Shown: positions 15,506 through 25,518, counted from the stretch's first letter. The stretch: 64,000 bases of DNA from Amedibacterium intestinale (GCF_010537335.1 NZ_AP019711.1:620001-684000), one strand, 5' to 3'. Numbers and translations are program-made. The notes: generated by a model not told the origin, from the letters alone.

Positions 15506-17179
15506 TTATTCGTTTGAAATCGTATTTGTATAATTCATATCCGTTTGTTTTGTTATGTTATGAATATGATCTCCAATTCGTTCTAATGTAGCTAGAATAT
15601 CTACGAATATACTTGCTGCAACTCCTGAAACACAAACTTCTTCTGTCATGCGTTTAAAGTGGCGCTGTCTTGCTTTTTCTTCTATTAAATCAAGATAATT
15701 TTCTTTATCATTGATAAGCTTTAGATATTTTTCCTGAGGTTCTTCATAATAAAGCAAGGCGAGTTCATTCATTTCCAGGACAGTTTTATACATTTCATTT
15801 ATGTCGTGGATTGCGCTGTCTGTGAAGGTTCCTTTGTCTTCAATGACAAGTTCATAAAACTCTGTTAAATTCATTGTCAAGTCACCTACACGCTCGATAT
15901 TCTTAATTACCTGTAAATTTGAAATGAATACATCAGTATCATGTTCACTTAAGTTGTTATGTGAAATCTCCATTAGATAAGAAGTAATCTTGCTATCAAG
16001 TGAATTGATCGCATCTTCATATTGTTTTGTACTATTTCTATATTTGCCAGATTTTTTATTAAAATATTCCTGACTGGAACGAATACAATCAGCAGCCAGT
16101 TCTCCCATTTTAATAGTGACCTGTTTGCTGACACCAAGCGCACCAGCTGGAAGTGAAGATGCCAAGCTTGGATCCAATGCATCTAAATCCAGTTCAATTT
16201 TTTCTTCTTCGCCTGGTATAATTTTTTTAATAACTTTAACCATGGTGCCAATAAATGGATAAGCGATAATGGAAATAATAAGCGTGCGAAGAATGTGAGC
16301 AATGGCAATTTGCATCATTGGTGAAATAGAAAATGTTTCACTTAAGTATGTGATGAGTCCAACATAAGGGGTAAGCAAAAACATGAATGCAATAGAGCCA
16401 ATTGTATTAAAAAGAACATTGACTCCAGCAGCACGTTTTGCAGAAGTACTTCCCCCAATAGAAGCAAATACTGCTGTAATCGTAGTACCGATATTACTTC
16501 CAAATACAAATGGCAAAGCAGCTGTTAGTGTCATAGCACCAGAGTCATAAATTTTTTGTATGATACCGACAACAGCACTGCTTGACTGTACGATTGCGGT
16601 TAAAATAATACCGCATAGAAATCCAAGAACAGGCTGGTCCTGCATTGTCATCGTAAGGTTTGTAAAAAATTCCATTTGTCCTAACTTACTCAATTCATCA
16701 CCCATGAGTCGAAGTCCAAAGAAAAGAATTCCAAAGCCTAAAACAATTTGTCCTAAATATGTGTGTTTTTTTCTTTTTGCAAATAACGTAATCAGTACTC
16801 CAAGGAACACAAAATATAAAGCCAGTTCTTCTACTTTTAAGCCTATAAGAAATGCGGTTACGGTTGTTCCAATGTTGGCACCGATAATAATCCCAACGGA
16901 TTGTTCAAGGCTCATCAATCCTGCACGTACAAAACCTATTGCAATTGCGCTTGTTGCACTGCTGGACTGTATGAATACAGTTATAACGGCTCCTACCAGG
17001 ATTCCTTTCCATGGTTTATTTGTATATCTGTCAATATAATCTTTTAATTTTTCTCCTGCTATACTTTTTAATCCATCGCCCATAAACTGGATACCAAAGA
17101 GAAATAAAGCAAGTCCTCCGATAATAAAATCCCAGCTGATTGACGATAGGGAAGCAGTATTTGCTGCTATATGAATCAT
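15506..17179 (-). CDS. Na/Pi-cotransporter II family protein with PhoU-like C-terminal domain
   Basis: A 557-residue protein. The N-terminal 315 residues are a multi-span membrane domain with the two inverted QSSSA motifs (IQSSSATSAIAIG and VQSSSAVVGII) that define Na-dependent phosphate cotransporters. Residues about 340-550 are soluble and helical, resembling a duplicated PhoU domain, as in YjbB/NptA-like proteins. It probably moves phosphate with sodium, with the PhoU part gating or signalling. GGAGG precedes ATG 17179. Its closeness to the PhoB/PhoR-like pair suggests a phosphate-homeostasis cluster. Confidence 0.92.
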   Translation of the reverse strand: MIHIAANTASLSSISWDFIIGGLALFLFGIQFMGDGLKSIAGEKLKDYIDRYTNKPWKGILVGAVITVFIQSSSATSAIAIGFVRAGLMSLEQSVGIIIGANIGTTVTAFLIGLKVEELALYFVFLGVLITLFAKRKKHTYLGQIVLGFGILFFGLRLMGDELSKLGQMEFFTNLTMTMQDQPVLGFLCGIILTAIVQSSSAVVGIIQKIYDSGAMTLTAALPFVFGSNIGTTITAVFASIGGSTSAKRAAGVNVLFNTIGSIAFMFLLTPYVGLITYLSETFSISPMMQIAIAHILRTLIISIIAYPFIGTMVKVIKKIIPGEEEKIELDLDALDPSLASSLPAGALGVSKQVTIKMGELAADCIRSSQEYFNKKSGKYRNSTKQYEDAINSLDSKITSYLMEISHNNLSEHDTDVFISNLQVIKNIERVGDLTMNLTEFYELVIEDKGTFTDSAIHDINEMYKTVLEMNELALLYYEEPQEKYLKLINDKENYLDLIEEKARQRHFKRMTEEVCVSGVAASIFVDILATLERIGDHIHNITKQTDMNYTNTISNE

Positions 17180-17382
17180 AATTCATTCCTCCCGTTTCTA
17201 GCAGGGTTATTTTAACAAAAACTTAACAATATGTATACAAAAACTTAACAAACTGATTTTAAAAGGTATTTCTTTTTATATTGATTAAGCTTCATAATTT
17301 ATTACAAGTTTAAAAGTGTTTCCTGCAAAACTTCATAAAGAAGAAAAATAATGCTATAATAAGTAAAAAAGTGAGGTAGTAT

Positions 17383-17850
17383 ATGGAAATTAGTGTAATT
17401 AATCAGAGTGAAGAGAAGCAATGGTCACGATTTAGAAAAGATTTTTCTATAATTGCCAAAAGAACAGAAGAAATACTGAAATTAGAAAAAGAATATAGTG
17501 CCAGTGTTATTTTTGTGAATCCTGAAGAAATACATGAGATTAATAAAACATATCGTGGGATCGATCGGCCAACGGATGTAATCAGTTTTGCATTGATGGA
17601 CAGCGAAGATGATTATGAGATGATGGAAGATGACAATGAGCTTGGAGATATCTTTATTAATGTTGAAGCAATTCGCAATCAGGCAAAAGAATATGGACAT
17701 TCTTTAAGAAGAGAAGTTTGCTTTTTGTTTACTCATGGATTATTGCATCTTTTAGGATATGACCATATGGAAGAAGATGAAGAAAAAGAAATGTTTGCTT
17801 TACAGGATGTGATATTAGATGAAATCGTTCCTAAAAAAGTACGTGCGTAA
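17383..17850 (+). CDS. ybeY: Endoribonuclease YbeY (rRNA maturation factor)
   Basis: A 155-residue metalloprotein with the zinc motif HGLLHLLGYDH at about residues 114-124, plus the FVNPEEIHEINKTYRGID and PTDVISFAL segments of the family. It takes part in 16S rRNA 3'-end processing and late 30S quality control. It begins the conserved ybeY-dgkA-cdd-era-recO run. Its 3' end overlaps dgkA by 32 bases. Confidence 0.95.
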   Translation: MEISVINQSEEKQWSRFRKDFSIIAKRTEEILKLEKEYSASVIFVNPEEIHEINKTYRGIDRPTDVISFALMDSEDDYEMMEDDNELGDIFINVEAIRNQAKEYGHSLRREVCFLFTHGLLHLLGYDHMEEDEEKEMFALQDVILDEIVPKKVRA

Positions 17851-18178
17851 GTTTTATTATGCTTTTAGCGGTCTGTTTCATGGAATAACACATGATGCCA
17901 GTATAGCTTTGCAATGTATATTGGGAATTATAGCATTAGCTGTATTTGCTTTTTTTGATTTAACAGTAACAGAATGGATCGTGGTGATCATACTTATTGC
18001 CCTGGTGATTACTTTAGAATTTGTGAATAGTGCTGTGGAACATGTGGTGGATTTTATATCTCCAAATTATCATCCACAGGCAAAAATTATAAAAGACTAT
18101 ATGGCTGCAGCTGTGCTTGTTGTATCTATTGCAGCTGGGGTGATAGCTTGTATTATTTTAGGAGGAAAGTTATTGTGA
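17819..18178 (+). CDS. dgkA: Diacylglycerol/undecaprenol kinase DgkA
   Basis: A 119-residue membrane enzyme with three hydrophobic helices (about residues 33-52, 57-75 and 95-117) and the family motif EFVNSAVEHVVD with its catalytic Glu. The Gram-positive enzyme phosphorylates undecaprenol to supply carrier lipid for wall synthesis. The start overlaps ybeY and the end overlaps cdd (GTGA), indicating translational coupling along the operon. Confidence 0.92.
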   Translation: MKSFLKKYVRKFYYAFSGLFHGITHDASIALQCILGIIALAVFAFFDLTVTEWIVVIILIALVITLEFVNSAVEHVVDFISPNYHPQAKIIKDYMAAAVLVVSIAAGVIACIILGGKLL

Positions 18179-18588
18179 AAGAGAACATAGAGGGATATAC
18201 CAAAGTTTTAGATATGGCCTTTCAAGCGATGGAACATGCTTATGCGCCTTATTCAAACTATCATGTAGGAGCATGTGTGCTTACCCATGATAATCAAAGT
18301 TATATTGGTGCAAATATTGAAAATGCATCGTATGGATTAACTTGCTGTGCAGAAAGAAATGCTATTTTTTCTGCTTATTCCAATGGATGCAGAAAAGAAG
18401 ATATAAAAGCTATCGCTATTGTTTCTGATGGTGCTCGCATTGGTGCTCCATGTGGAGCATGCCGTCAGGTATTGAGTGAACTATTGATGCAGGATACACC
18501 AATTGTATTAAGCAATGGAAAAGAAAGTCTTGTTACTACAATAAAAGAATTGTTGCCAATGCAGTTTAATGAGGAGGATTTAAAATGA
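18175..18588 (+). CDS. cdd: Cytidine deaminase
   Basis: A 137-residue zinc deaminase that converts cytidine or deoxycytidine to the uridine form. The zinc site is CAERNAIF (Cys and catalytic Glu) with PCGACRQ supplying two more Cys. GTG 18175, overlapping the dgkA stop, is the likely start because GGAGGAAAG lies at 18161-18169; an upstream ATG at 18148 has no ribosome site. It is part of the ybeY-dgkA-cdd-era-recO run. Confidence 0.94.
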   Translation: MKENIEGYTKVLDMAFQAMEHAYAPYSNYHVGACVLTHDNQSYIGANIENASYGLTCCAERNAIFSAYSNGCRKEDIKAIAIVSDGARIGAPCGACRQVLSELLMQDTPIVLSNGKESLVTTIKELLPMQFNEEDLK

Positions 18589-19484
18589 CATATAAAAGCG
18601 GGTTTATCGCTATTATCGGAAGACCTAATGCAGGGAAAAGTACATTGTTGAATGCGATTTTAAAACAAAAAATAGCAATTACAACACCAAAGGCACAAAC
18701 GACTAGAAATAATATTGCAGGTATTCTTACAAGAGAGGATGCACAATTTATCTTCACAGATACACCAGGTATTCATAAACCAAAACATGAACTAGGACGT
18801 TCTTTAAATCGAAATGCGTATACTGCGATTGCAGAAGCTGATATCAATTTCTGGGTCGTTGATGCAACACAAAGTTTTGGCGGTGGAGATGAATTCTTGC
18901 TTGAAAAAATCAAACAGTCGCACATTCCATGTTTCTTATTGTTAAATAAGATTGATTTATTGAAAAAAGAAGAAGTGTTAAAAACATTAGAAGAATGGAA
19001 AGAACGCTATGATTTTGCAGAAATTTTCCCTATTTCGGCATTGGAAAGAGATAATGTAGAACATTTGCTGGAAGTTGTGAAGGAATATCTTGAGGAAGGT
19101 GTTAAATATTTTCCTGATGAAATGGTATCGGATCATGGAGAACAGTTTCAGATAGCAGAAATCATTCGTGAAAAAGTACTTTTGAAAACAAATGAGGAAG
19201 TACCACATTCTGTAGCTGTTGTAATTGAAAGAAAAGAAGAAACGGATACCCGTATGGATTTACAGGCTATGATCGTAGTGGAAAGACCAAGTCAAAAATC
19301 TATTCTAATTGGGAAGCAGGCTTCTATGATACGAAGCATTCGTTTGTCTGCTCAAAAAGAACTAAAAGAAAAATTCCATAAGAAAGTGGAATTGGAACTT
19401 TATGTGCGAGTAGAAAAAAACTGGCGAAATCGTGCGAACAAACTGCAGCAGTTAGGATATCTTGAATTGGATGACAAACAATGA
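18585..19484 (+). CDS. era: GTPase Era
   Basis: A 299-residue GTPase that binds 16S rRNA near its 3' end during 30S assembly. The GTPase motifs are GRPNAGKST (about residues 11-19), DTPG, and NKID; the C-terminal KH domain spans about 200-295 with the IGKQASMIRSI region. It overlaps cdd (ATGA) and recO (ATGA), so three genes are tightly coupled. Confidence 0.97.
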   Translation: MTYKSGFIAIIGRPNAGKSTLLNAILKQKIAITTPKAQTTRNNIAGILTREDAQFIFTDTPGIHKPKHELGRSLNRNAYTAIAEADINFWVVDATQSFGGGDEFLLEKIKQSHIPCFLLLNKIDLLKKEEVLKTLEEWKERYDFAEIFPISALERDNVEHLLEVVKEYLEEGVKYFPDEMVSDHGEQFQIAEIIREKVLLKTNEEVPHSVAVVIERKEETDTRMDLQAMIVVERPSQKSILIGKQASMIRSIRLSAQKELKEKFHKKVELELYVRVEKNWRNRANKLQQLGYLELDDKQ

Positions 19485-20224
19485 TAGAACAAATTGATGC
19501 AATCATACTAGATTCTAAAGACTATAAAGAAAAAGATGCACTGCTAAGTGTTTTGTCTTTAAAATATGGAATCCTGCATCTGGTGGCAAGGGGAATTCGA
19601 AAAATTAATAGTAAAAATGCAAGTGCCTGTCTGCCTTTTACATATGCAAAGCTGATGGTTGATTTAAAAGAACAGCGAAGTTTACATACTTTGCAAAGTG
19701 CAGTAATTCTAAAAAGTTATCGCAAGATACGGGAAGATTTACTGAAACAAAGTATAGCATCTTATTTTTGTGAAATGATTGAAAAAAGCAATTTTGATGA
19801 GGATGTGTTTTCAATTTTGCTGGAAGCTTTATCATGCCTGCAGGATACAAAGAATCCTTTTTCTGTTCTTTGTTTATTTCAATCCATTATGAATCGCATG
19901 CATGGAATAGAACCATTTGTGGATGGGTGTGTACGCTGTGGCGGTTTACATAATATTTATGCATTATCGTATCGAGATGGAGGTTTTGTATGTTCCTCAT
20001 GTTATCGGCAAGGCATAGATTCTGTTCAAGATAAGGAAAGATTGAAAAAGTTTCGTATCTTGTGTAAAGCCAAATGGGAACATTATGAAATCATTAAAGA
20101 AATTCCGTTTGATTATGATGATTTTTTACATGTTTATACCTATTTTGAGGAGTATGCAGGAATTGGTATGAAAAGCATTCGTTTTCTAAAAACAATATGT
20201 GAGATGGAAGTTAAAGCAAAGTAA
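19481..20224 (+). CDS. recO: DNA repair protein RecO
   Basis: A 247-residue recombination mediator that helps load RecA at single-stranded gaps. It has an N-terminal OB fold (start IDAIILDSKDYKEKDALLS) and a helical C-terminal domain with a zinc finger formed by CVRCGG and CSSCY at about residues 150-180. It is the last gene of the ybeY operon, with a terminator overlapping its stop. Confidence 0.93.
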   Translation: MIEQIDAIILDSKDYKEKDALLSVLSLKYGILHLVARGIRKINSKNASACLPFTYAKLMVDLKEQRSLHTLQSAVILKSYRKIREDLLKQSIASYFCEMIEKSNFDEDVFSILLEALSCLQDTKNPFSVLCLFQSIMNRMHGIEPFVDGCVRCGGLHNIYALSYRDGGFVCSSCYRQGIDSVQDKERLKKFRILCKAKWEHYEIIKEIPFDYDDFLHVYTYFEEYAGIGMKSIRFLKTICEMEVKAK

Positions 20225-20241
20225 ATCGCTTTGCTTTTTTT
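20213..20241 (+). terminator. Terminator of the ybeY-recO operon
   Basis: AAAGCAAAG (20213-20221) / CTTTGCTTT (20229-20237), a perfect 9-bp stem that includes the recO end, followed by T residues. Confidence 0.85.
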
Positions 20242-20287
20242 ATCATGTGTTTATTATGAAAAAGGTAAAAAACAAAACGGTATATCG

Positions 20288-20317
20288 TTGACATTTCTTT
20301 TAAAAAAGTGTTATATT
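20288..20317 (+). promoter_or_regulatory. Probable promoter of glyS
   Basis: A perfect TTGACA at 20288-20293 and TATATT at 20312-20317 with an 18-base spacer. Transcription should begin near 20324. Confidence 0.7.
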
Positions 20318-20329
20318 ATAGTGTATTCT

Positions 20330-20381
20330 TGTAAATGTTTCTCAATTGTTACAAAGCATCATCAGATGGTGCGTTTTTTTT
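20330..20381 (+). promoter_or_regulatory. Leader hairpins with a terminator-like element before glyS
   Basis: In the roughly 75-base leader, TTGTAA (20330-20335) can pair with TTACAA (20349-20354). This is followed by GCATCA (20356-20361) / TGGTGC (20367-20372) and then eight T (20374-20381), an intrinsic-terminator shape placed just before the glyS ribosome site GAAAGGGG. This looks like an attenuator; no T-box motif was found. Confidence 0.5.
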
Positions 20382-20398
20382 GAAAGGGGCATATAGAT

Positions 20399-21781
20399 AT
20401 GAATAGAGAGAAATTGTTTGATACCGTTGTAGCCCATGCAAAAAACAGCGGTTTTGTGTATCAGGGATCTGAAATCTATGGCGGTTTAGCTAACACTTGG
20501 GATTTTGGACCACTAGGTGTTGAATTAAAAGAAAATATTAAAAAAGCATGGTGGAGACGTTTTATTCAGGAATCTCCATATAATGTGGGAATTCAGTCAG
20601 CTATTTTAATGAATCCTTCTGTCTGGGTAGCAAGTGGACATGTTGGAGGATTCTCAGATCCATTGATGGATTGTAAAGAGTGTAAATCCCGTTTCCGTGC
20701 TGATCAATTAATAGAAGAAGCTACAAATGGAGAAGTGAGTGTAGAAGGATGGAGCAATGAAGCAATGAGTTCTTATATTGAAGAGCATAAGATTGCCTGT
20801 CCAAAATGCGGTGCTCACAATTTTACCGATATTCGTCAATTTAATTTGATGTTTAAAACATTCCAGGGTATTTTGGAAGATAATAAAAATACGATTTATT
20901 TACGTCCGGAAACAGCACAGGGAATGTTTGTAAACTTTAAAAATGTACAGCGTTCTATGCGCAAAAAATTACCTTTTGGTATTGGACAGATTGGAAAAAG
21001 TTTCCGTAATGAAATTACTCCTGGAAATTTCATTTTCCGTACAAGAGAATTTGAACAAATGGAACTGGAATTCTTCTGTCAGCCTGGAACAGATTTAGAA
21101 TGGTATGCTTATTATAAAGATTACTGCATGAAATTCTTGACAGATTTAGGTGTAGATAAAGAAAATTTACGTTTCCGTGATCATACACCGGAAGAACTTG
21201 CTTTCTATAGCAAGGGGACTTGTGATATTGAGTATAACTTCCGCTCTCAGATAGGCTGGGGAGAGCTATGGGGGATTGCCGATCGTACAGATTATGATTT
21301 GCGTCAGCATCAGGATGCATCCAAGAAATCTTTGGAATACCTGGATCCGACTACAAATGAAAAATATTTGCCATACTGTATTGAACCGGCAGTTGGTGTT
21401 GAACGTTTGATGTTAGCATTTATGTGTGATGCTTATGATGAAGAAGAACTAGAAAATGATACACGTATCGTTATGCATCTTCATCCATTCCTGGCTCCGG
21501 TAAAAGCATGCGTAATGCCTCTTTCCAAAAAATTGGGTGATAAAGCATTAGAAGTGTTCCAGATGCTTGCGCCAATTGCAAACTGCGAATATGATGATGC
21601 CGGAAGCATTGGAAAACGTTATCGCCGTCAAGATGCGATTGGTACACCATTCTGTATTACAGTTGATTTTGAAACAGAAACGGATGGATGTGTAACAGTT
21701 CGTGAACGTGATTCAATGAAACAGGAAAGAATTGCGATTTCAGATTTAGCAGCTTATATTGAAGAGCGAATTAAACTGTAA
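20399..21781 (+). CDS. glyS: Glycyl-tRNA synthetase, single-chain (dimeric) type
   Basis: A 460-residue class II aminoacyl-tRNA synthetase of the eukaryote/archaeal-like alpha2 type, not the alpha2beta2 GlyQS form. It starts with the typical [20 protein letters not shown]. Motif 2 falls in the [20 protein letters not shown] region, motif 3 around [10 protein letters not shown], with a C-terminal anticodon-binding domain from about residue 360. A short insertion contains paired cysteines (CKECKSR, CPKCGAH) for zinc. It leads the glyS-dnaG-rpoD group. Confidence 0.96.
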   Translation: MNREKLFDTVVAHAKNSGFVYQGSEIYGGLANTWDFGPLGVELKENIKKAWWRRFIQESPYNVGIQSAILMNPSVWVASGHVGGFSDPLMDCKECKSRFRADQLIEEATNGEVSVEGWSNEAMSSYIEEHKIACPKCGAHNFTDIRQFNLMFKTFQGILEDNKNTIYLRPETAQGMFVNFKNVQRSMRKKLPFGIGQIGKSFRNEITPGNFIFRTREFEQMELEFFCQPGTDLEWYAYYKDYCMKFLTDLGVDKENLRFRDHTPEELAFYSKGTCDIEYNFRSQIGWGELWGIADRTDYDLRQHQDASKKSLEYLDPTTNEKYLPYCIEPAVGVERLMLAFMCDAYDEEELENDTRIVMHLHPFLAPVKACVMPLSKKLGDKALEVFQMLAPIANCEYDDAGSIGKRYRRQDAIGTPFCITVDFETETDGCVTVRERDSMKQERIAISDLAAYIEERIKL

Positions 21782-21799
21782 CACCGAAAGGGTGATAGC

Positions 21800-23566
21800 A
21801 TGGCTCGTCTAAGTGAGCAGGAGATTAATGGTATACGTGCGAAAGCAGATATTGTTGATGTCATAGGACGTTATGTACCACTATCCAAAAAAGGTAGAAA
21901 TTACTGGTGTGTATGTCCGTTTCATGATGATCATTCTCCTTCCATGTCAATTGCATCAGATAAGCAGATTTATAAATGTTTTGTTTGCGGTGCAGGAGGG
22001 AATGTATTCACTTTTGTACAAAATTATGAAAAAATTTCATTTATTGAGGCAGTTTATAAAGTAGCGGGTTATGCTGGTGTTCATCTTGAACATTCTTTGG
22101 TGTTGCCACAGAAACATATTGACCCGCATATTGCTGCTTTACATAAAGCGTGTAAAGAAACGATTGAATTTACGAATTATCAATTAGACTCTATTGACGC
22201 TAAAAATGTGAAAGAATATCTGTTTAAGAGAAATATAACAGAAGATATCATACGTAAATTTACGATTGGATATAATCCAAAAAATGATGCATTATATCGC
22301 TTTTTAAAAGCAAAAAAAATTAAAGAGGACGATATGATAGGTGCAGGATTAGTTCGTATGACTTCGATGGGAATAAAAGATATTTTTTCAAATCGTATTA
22401 TGATTCCCATTCATGATGCAGAGGGAAATCCGGTTGGATTTACAGCAAGAAGAACACAGGAAAATGAAGAAGCAAAATATATTAATACGACAGAGACAGA
22501 TATCTATGTAAAGGGAAATTTAGTTTTCAATTATCATAGAGCAAAACAGGAAGCTAGAAAAGCAAAGAAAGTATTTCTGGTCGAAGGTGCAATGGATGTA
22601 CTGGCTTTTGAAAAAGTCGGTTTAACAAACTCTATTGCTACTTTAGGTACAGCGCTAACTTCTACACAGCTTCATCTGCTGAAACTTCTTCATGTACCTG
22701 TTGTTGTATGTTATGATGGGGATACTGCAGGGAAAAATGCAACTTATAAATTTGGGAAATTAGCTATAAAAGAGCATGTTCCTTTTGAAATCGTTGATAA
22801 TCGCTATGGATTAGATCCTGATGAAATCATTGATGGTTATGGCAAAGATGCATTAAAATCAATGTCTTCTAATACGATATCATGGATTGACTTTCTTTTT
22901 GAATATTTGCTTACCAAATATAATTTAAACAACTATTCTCAAAAGAAAGAATATGCGATGGAAATAGCGGAAGAAATCAATCAGCTTTCAGATACTTTTG
23001 AGAAAGAAAGTTATTTCATTCGTTTAAGAGAGTTGACAGATTTTGATATGCAGCCCAAACGATCAATTGATAAAAAGACTTCTGTAAAAGAGTATTCGCA
23101 AAGGAAACAACAGTTTCTATCTTATCCTAAAACGGGCAGGATACGTGCTGAGCAGGAGATTTTATCGCAGATGTTATGTGGTGTTGCCGCAAGTAATTAT
23201 TATAAAGAAGAGCTTGGTTTTATGAAAGATGAAACATGTAATAAGCTTGCTTTGTATATTATTGATTATTATCGTAATCATCCAAAAATGGAAGTTGCGG
23301 ATCTTCTAAACGATATTCAAGAAGATAATGTCCGCCAGCTTTTATTGGATATTTCCCAATGGGAATTGGCTAGTCAAGATATAAATATGCAGGTATTACA
23401 GGATGCTCTGGAAAAAACAAAAGTCTGTATGCTGGATGATCAGATTCAGATGCTGAATGAGAAAATTAAAACGATACAAGATCCTATGGAAAAAGCAAAA
23501 TTGGCACAGCAAAAAAATCAGCTAATCAAGGATCGTAATGATCGGATGTGCCAAGAAAGGAAGTAA
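21800..23566 (+). CDS. dnaG: DNA primase DnaG
   Basis: A 588-residue primase that makes RNA primers for replication. The N-terminal CHC2 zinc finger uses CPFHDDHSPS and CFVCGAGG (about residues 40-66). The catalytic core and TOPRIM domain follow, with VEGAMDVLAF (about 262-271) and YDGDTAGKNA (about 309-318). The C-terminal helicase-interacting part spans about 430-588. It sits 18 bases after glyS and directly before rpoD, the classical macromolecular-synthesis arrangement. Confidence 0.97.
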   Translation: MARLSEQEINGIRAKADIVDVIGRYVPLSKKGRNYWCVCPFHDDHSPSMSIASDKQIYKCFVCGAGGNVFTFVQNYEKISFIEAVYKVAGYAGVHLEHSLVLPQKHIDPHIAALHKACKETIEFTNYQLDSIDAKNVKEYLFKRNITEDIIRKFTIGYNPKNDALYRFLKAKKIKEDDMIGAGLVRMTSMGIKDIFSNRIMIPIHDAEGNPVGFTARRTQENEEAKYINTTETDIYVKGNLVFNYHRAKQEARKAKKVFLVEGAMDVLAFEKVGLTNSIATLGTALTSTQLHLLKLLHVPVVVCYDGDTAGKNATYKFGKLAIKEHVPFEIVDNRYGLDPDEIIDGYGKDALKSMSSNTISWIDFLFEYLLTKYNLNNYSQKKEYAMEIAEEINQLSDTFEKESYFIRLRELTDFDMQPKRSIDKKTSVKEYSQRKQQFLSYPKTGRIRAEQEILSQMLCGVAASNYYKEELGFMKDETCNKLALYIIDYYRNHPKMEVADLLNDIQEDNVRQLLLDISQWELASQDINMQVLQDALEKTKVCMLDDQIQMLNEKIKTIQDPMEKAKLAQQKNQLIKDRNDRMCQERK

Positions 23567-23569
23567 GAT

Positions 23570-24760
23570 ATGAAAAAAGCAAAATCAAAAGTTCTGCAGG
23601 AGTATAAAACTTTAGATGAAATTAAAGAAGAACTGCAGGAAGCATATCAAAAAAATAATGTACTTTATCAAAGAGATGTTGTAGATGCTGTTGAGCACTT
23701 AGATATGAGTGATACAGAGTTTGATGATTTGTTTCAATGGTTTTCTGATCACGACATTGATATTGTCAATGAGGATGATGATACAGATTTAATGGATGAT
23801 GATGCACTTGCAGATGAAGGCAGTGACGATTTAGATTTTTTGGATGATGAAGATGATGATGAAAATTCTATCGCAAGTGAGATTGAAAGTCTTGAACAGT
23901 CTTTTGCAAATTCTTCACATACAAAAATTAATGACCCAGTAAAAATGTATCTAAAAGAAATCGGTCGTGTAGAGTTGCTGGATCCTAAAGAAGAACCAGA
24001 GATTGCTCGCCGTATTCAGGCAGGAGATGAAGAAGCGAAAAAGAAACTGATTTCTGCTAACCTTCGTCTAGTTGTATCCATTGCAAAAAAATATGTAGGA
24101 CGTGGAATGTTATTTTTGGATTTGATTCAAGAAGGAAATATGGGTCTTGTAAAGGCTGTAGAAAAGTTTGATTATACAAAAGGATTTAAGTTCTCAACAT
24201 ATGCTACATGGTGGATTCGTCAGGCTATTACACGTGCAATTGCAGACCAGGCAAGAACAATTCGTATTCCAGTACATATGGTTGAAACAATCAATAAACT
24301 TACAAGAATCCAGCGTCAGCTTGTTCAGGATTTAGGAAGAGATCCAACTGCGGAAGAAATTGCTGCTAAAATGGAAAATATTTCTCCTGAAAAAGTTCGT
24401 GAAATTCAAAAGATTGCTTTAGAACCAGTATCTTTAGAAACTCCTATTGGAGAAGAAGATGATTCTCATTTAGGAGACTTTATAGAGGATAAAGAAGCTT
24501 TATCACCTGATGAATATGCGAACAATCAGCTTTTAAAAGATGAAATTAATAATGTGCTGCAGGGATTAACTGAAAGAGAAGAAAAAGTTCTAAGACTTCG
24601 TTTTGGATTATATGATGGAAGAACAAGAACTTTAGAAGAAGTTGGTAAAGAATTTAATGTAACACGTGAACGTATTCGTCAGATTGAAGCAAAAGCATTA
24701 CGTAAATTAAAACATCCAACCCGCTCAAAACGTTTAAAGGATTTTGTTGATAAACCTTAA
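23570..24760 (+). CDS. rpoD: RNA polymerase primary sigma factor (RpoD/SigA)
   Basis: A 396-residue housekeeping sigma factor. An N-terminal region 1.1-like segment is followed by a very acidic linker (about residues 65-105, nearly all Asp/Glu). Region 2 contains [17 protein letters not shown] for -10 recognition, region 3 follows, and region 4 ends with the helix-turn-helix [20 protein letters not shown] for -35 recognition. Promoters in this window with TTGACA/TATAAT elements fit it. Its stop overlaps the trmK start (TAATG). Confidence 0.97.
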   Translation: MKKAKSKVLQEYKTLDEIKEELQEAYQKNNVLYQRDVVDAVEHLDMSDTEFDDLFQWFSDHDIDIVNEDDDTDLMDDDALADEGSDDLDFLDDEDDDENSIASEIESLEQSFANSSHTKINDPVKMYLKEIGRVELLDPKEEPEIARRIQAGDEEAKKKLISANLRLVVSIAKKYVGRGMLFLDLIQEGNMGLVKAVEKFDYTKGFKFSTYATWWIRQAITRAIADQARTIRIPVHMVETINKLTRIQRQLVQDLGRDPTAEEIAAKMENISPEKVREIQKIALEPVSLETPIGEEDDSHLGDFIEDKEALSPDEYANNQLLKDEINNVLQGLTEREEKVLRLRFGLYDGRTRTLEEVGKEFNVTRERIRQIEAKALRKLKHPTRSKRLKDFVDKP

Positions 24761-25437
24761 TGAAGTTGAGTAAAAGATTACAGGCTATTTACAATATGGT
24801 AAATAGCCCTTGTATTTTAGCGGACATTGGATGTGATCATGGACTTTTGCCTATTGCGTTAATAGAGGGAGAAAAATGTCAGAAAGCATATGCTTGTGAT
24901 GTGAGAAAAGGTCCTTTAGCAAGAGCACAGGAAGCAATTGCGCTTCATCATCTTGAAGATAAAATCACAACAGTCTTGTGTGATGGGCTTGATGGAGTGA
25001 AAGAAGATGTAGATACCTTTGTTATTGCAGGTATGGGTTTTGATACGATTACGCATATATTAACAGATGGAATGGCAAAAGCAATCAAGGCAAAACAATT
25101 GATCTTACAGTCGAACAATCATGTAGAAGATTTAAGAAGATGGCTGTGTGACCATGGATTTACGATTGATCATGAAGAATTGGTTGAAGAACAGCATTAT
25201 TATCAAATTCTTTCTGTTCATTATGAAAGTGAAAAACTTAGTGAGGATCAAATTCTTTTCGGAAAGTTTTTACCAAGTCATCCTCTTTTTTCTAAATATT
25301 GGAATTATATGTTAGAGAAAAAGAAACTTATTTTGCAGAATATGCCTGAAAATCACGAAAACCGAGAAGAACTTATTTCACTTATTAAGTGTATTGAAGA
25401 TAAATTAAAAGAGGTTGTGGATAGTAAGAAGAATTAA
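24760..25437 (+). CDS. trmK: tRNA (adenine22-N1)-methyltransferase TrmK
   Basis: A 225-residue Rossmann methyltransferase that makes m1A22 in tRNA. The SAM motif ADIGCDHGLLPIAL is at about residues 21-34, followed by ACDVRKGPLARA, VIAGMGFDTI and LILQSNNH, which are characteristic of TrmK (YqfN). ATG 24760 overlaps the rpoD stop, so translation is coupled. This gene position after sigA is conserved in Firmicutes. Confidence 0.93.
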   Translation: MKLSKRLQAIYNMVNSPCILADIGCDHGLLPIALIEGEKCQKAYACDVRKGPLARAQEAIALHHLEDKITTVLCDGLDGVKEDVDTFVIAGMGFDTITHILTDGMAKAIKAKQLILQSNNHVEDLRRWLCDHGFTIDHEELVEEQHYYQILSVHYESEKLSEDQILFGKFLPSHPLFSKYWNYMLEKKKLILQNMPENHENREELISLIKCIEDKLKEVVDSKKN

Positions 25438-25463
25438 TTTTCTTCGAAAACCACAACCTTTTC
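25408..25463 (+). terminator. Terminator at the 3' end of trmK
   Basis: AGGTTGTGG (25412-25420, inside the gene) pairs with CCACAACCT (25451-25459), enclosing a second GAAGAA/TTCTTC hairpin and ending in a T-rich stretch. Confidence 0.75.
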
Positions 25464-25518
25464 AAAATATTTACATTTATATGCGTTAGGTACATTTTAA
25501 GTTATATGTTATAGTTCA

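Noticed and set aside
16560-17039. 159-codon open frame on the plus strand
   Set aside because: Antisense to the Na/Pi cotransporter, whose motifs are unmistakable; rich in Pro/Thr/Ile as expected for a shadow frame.
20324-20398. T-box riboswitch for glyS
   Set aside because: The leader is only about 75 bases, with no specifier-loop structure and no TGGNACC antiterminator motif; only a simple hairpin plus T tract is visible.
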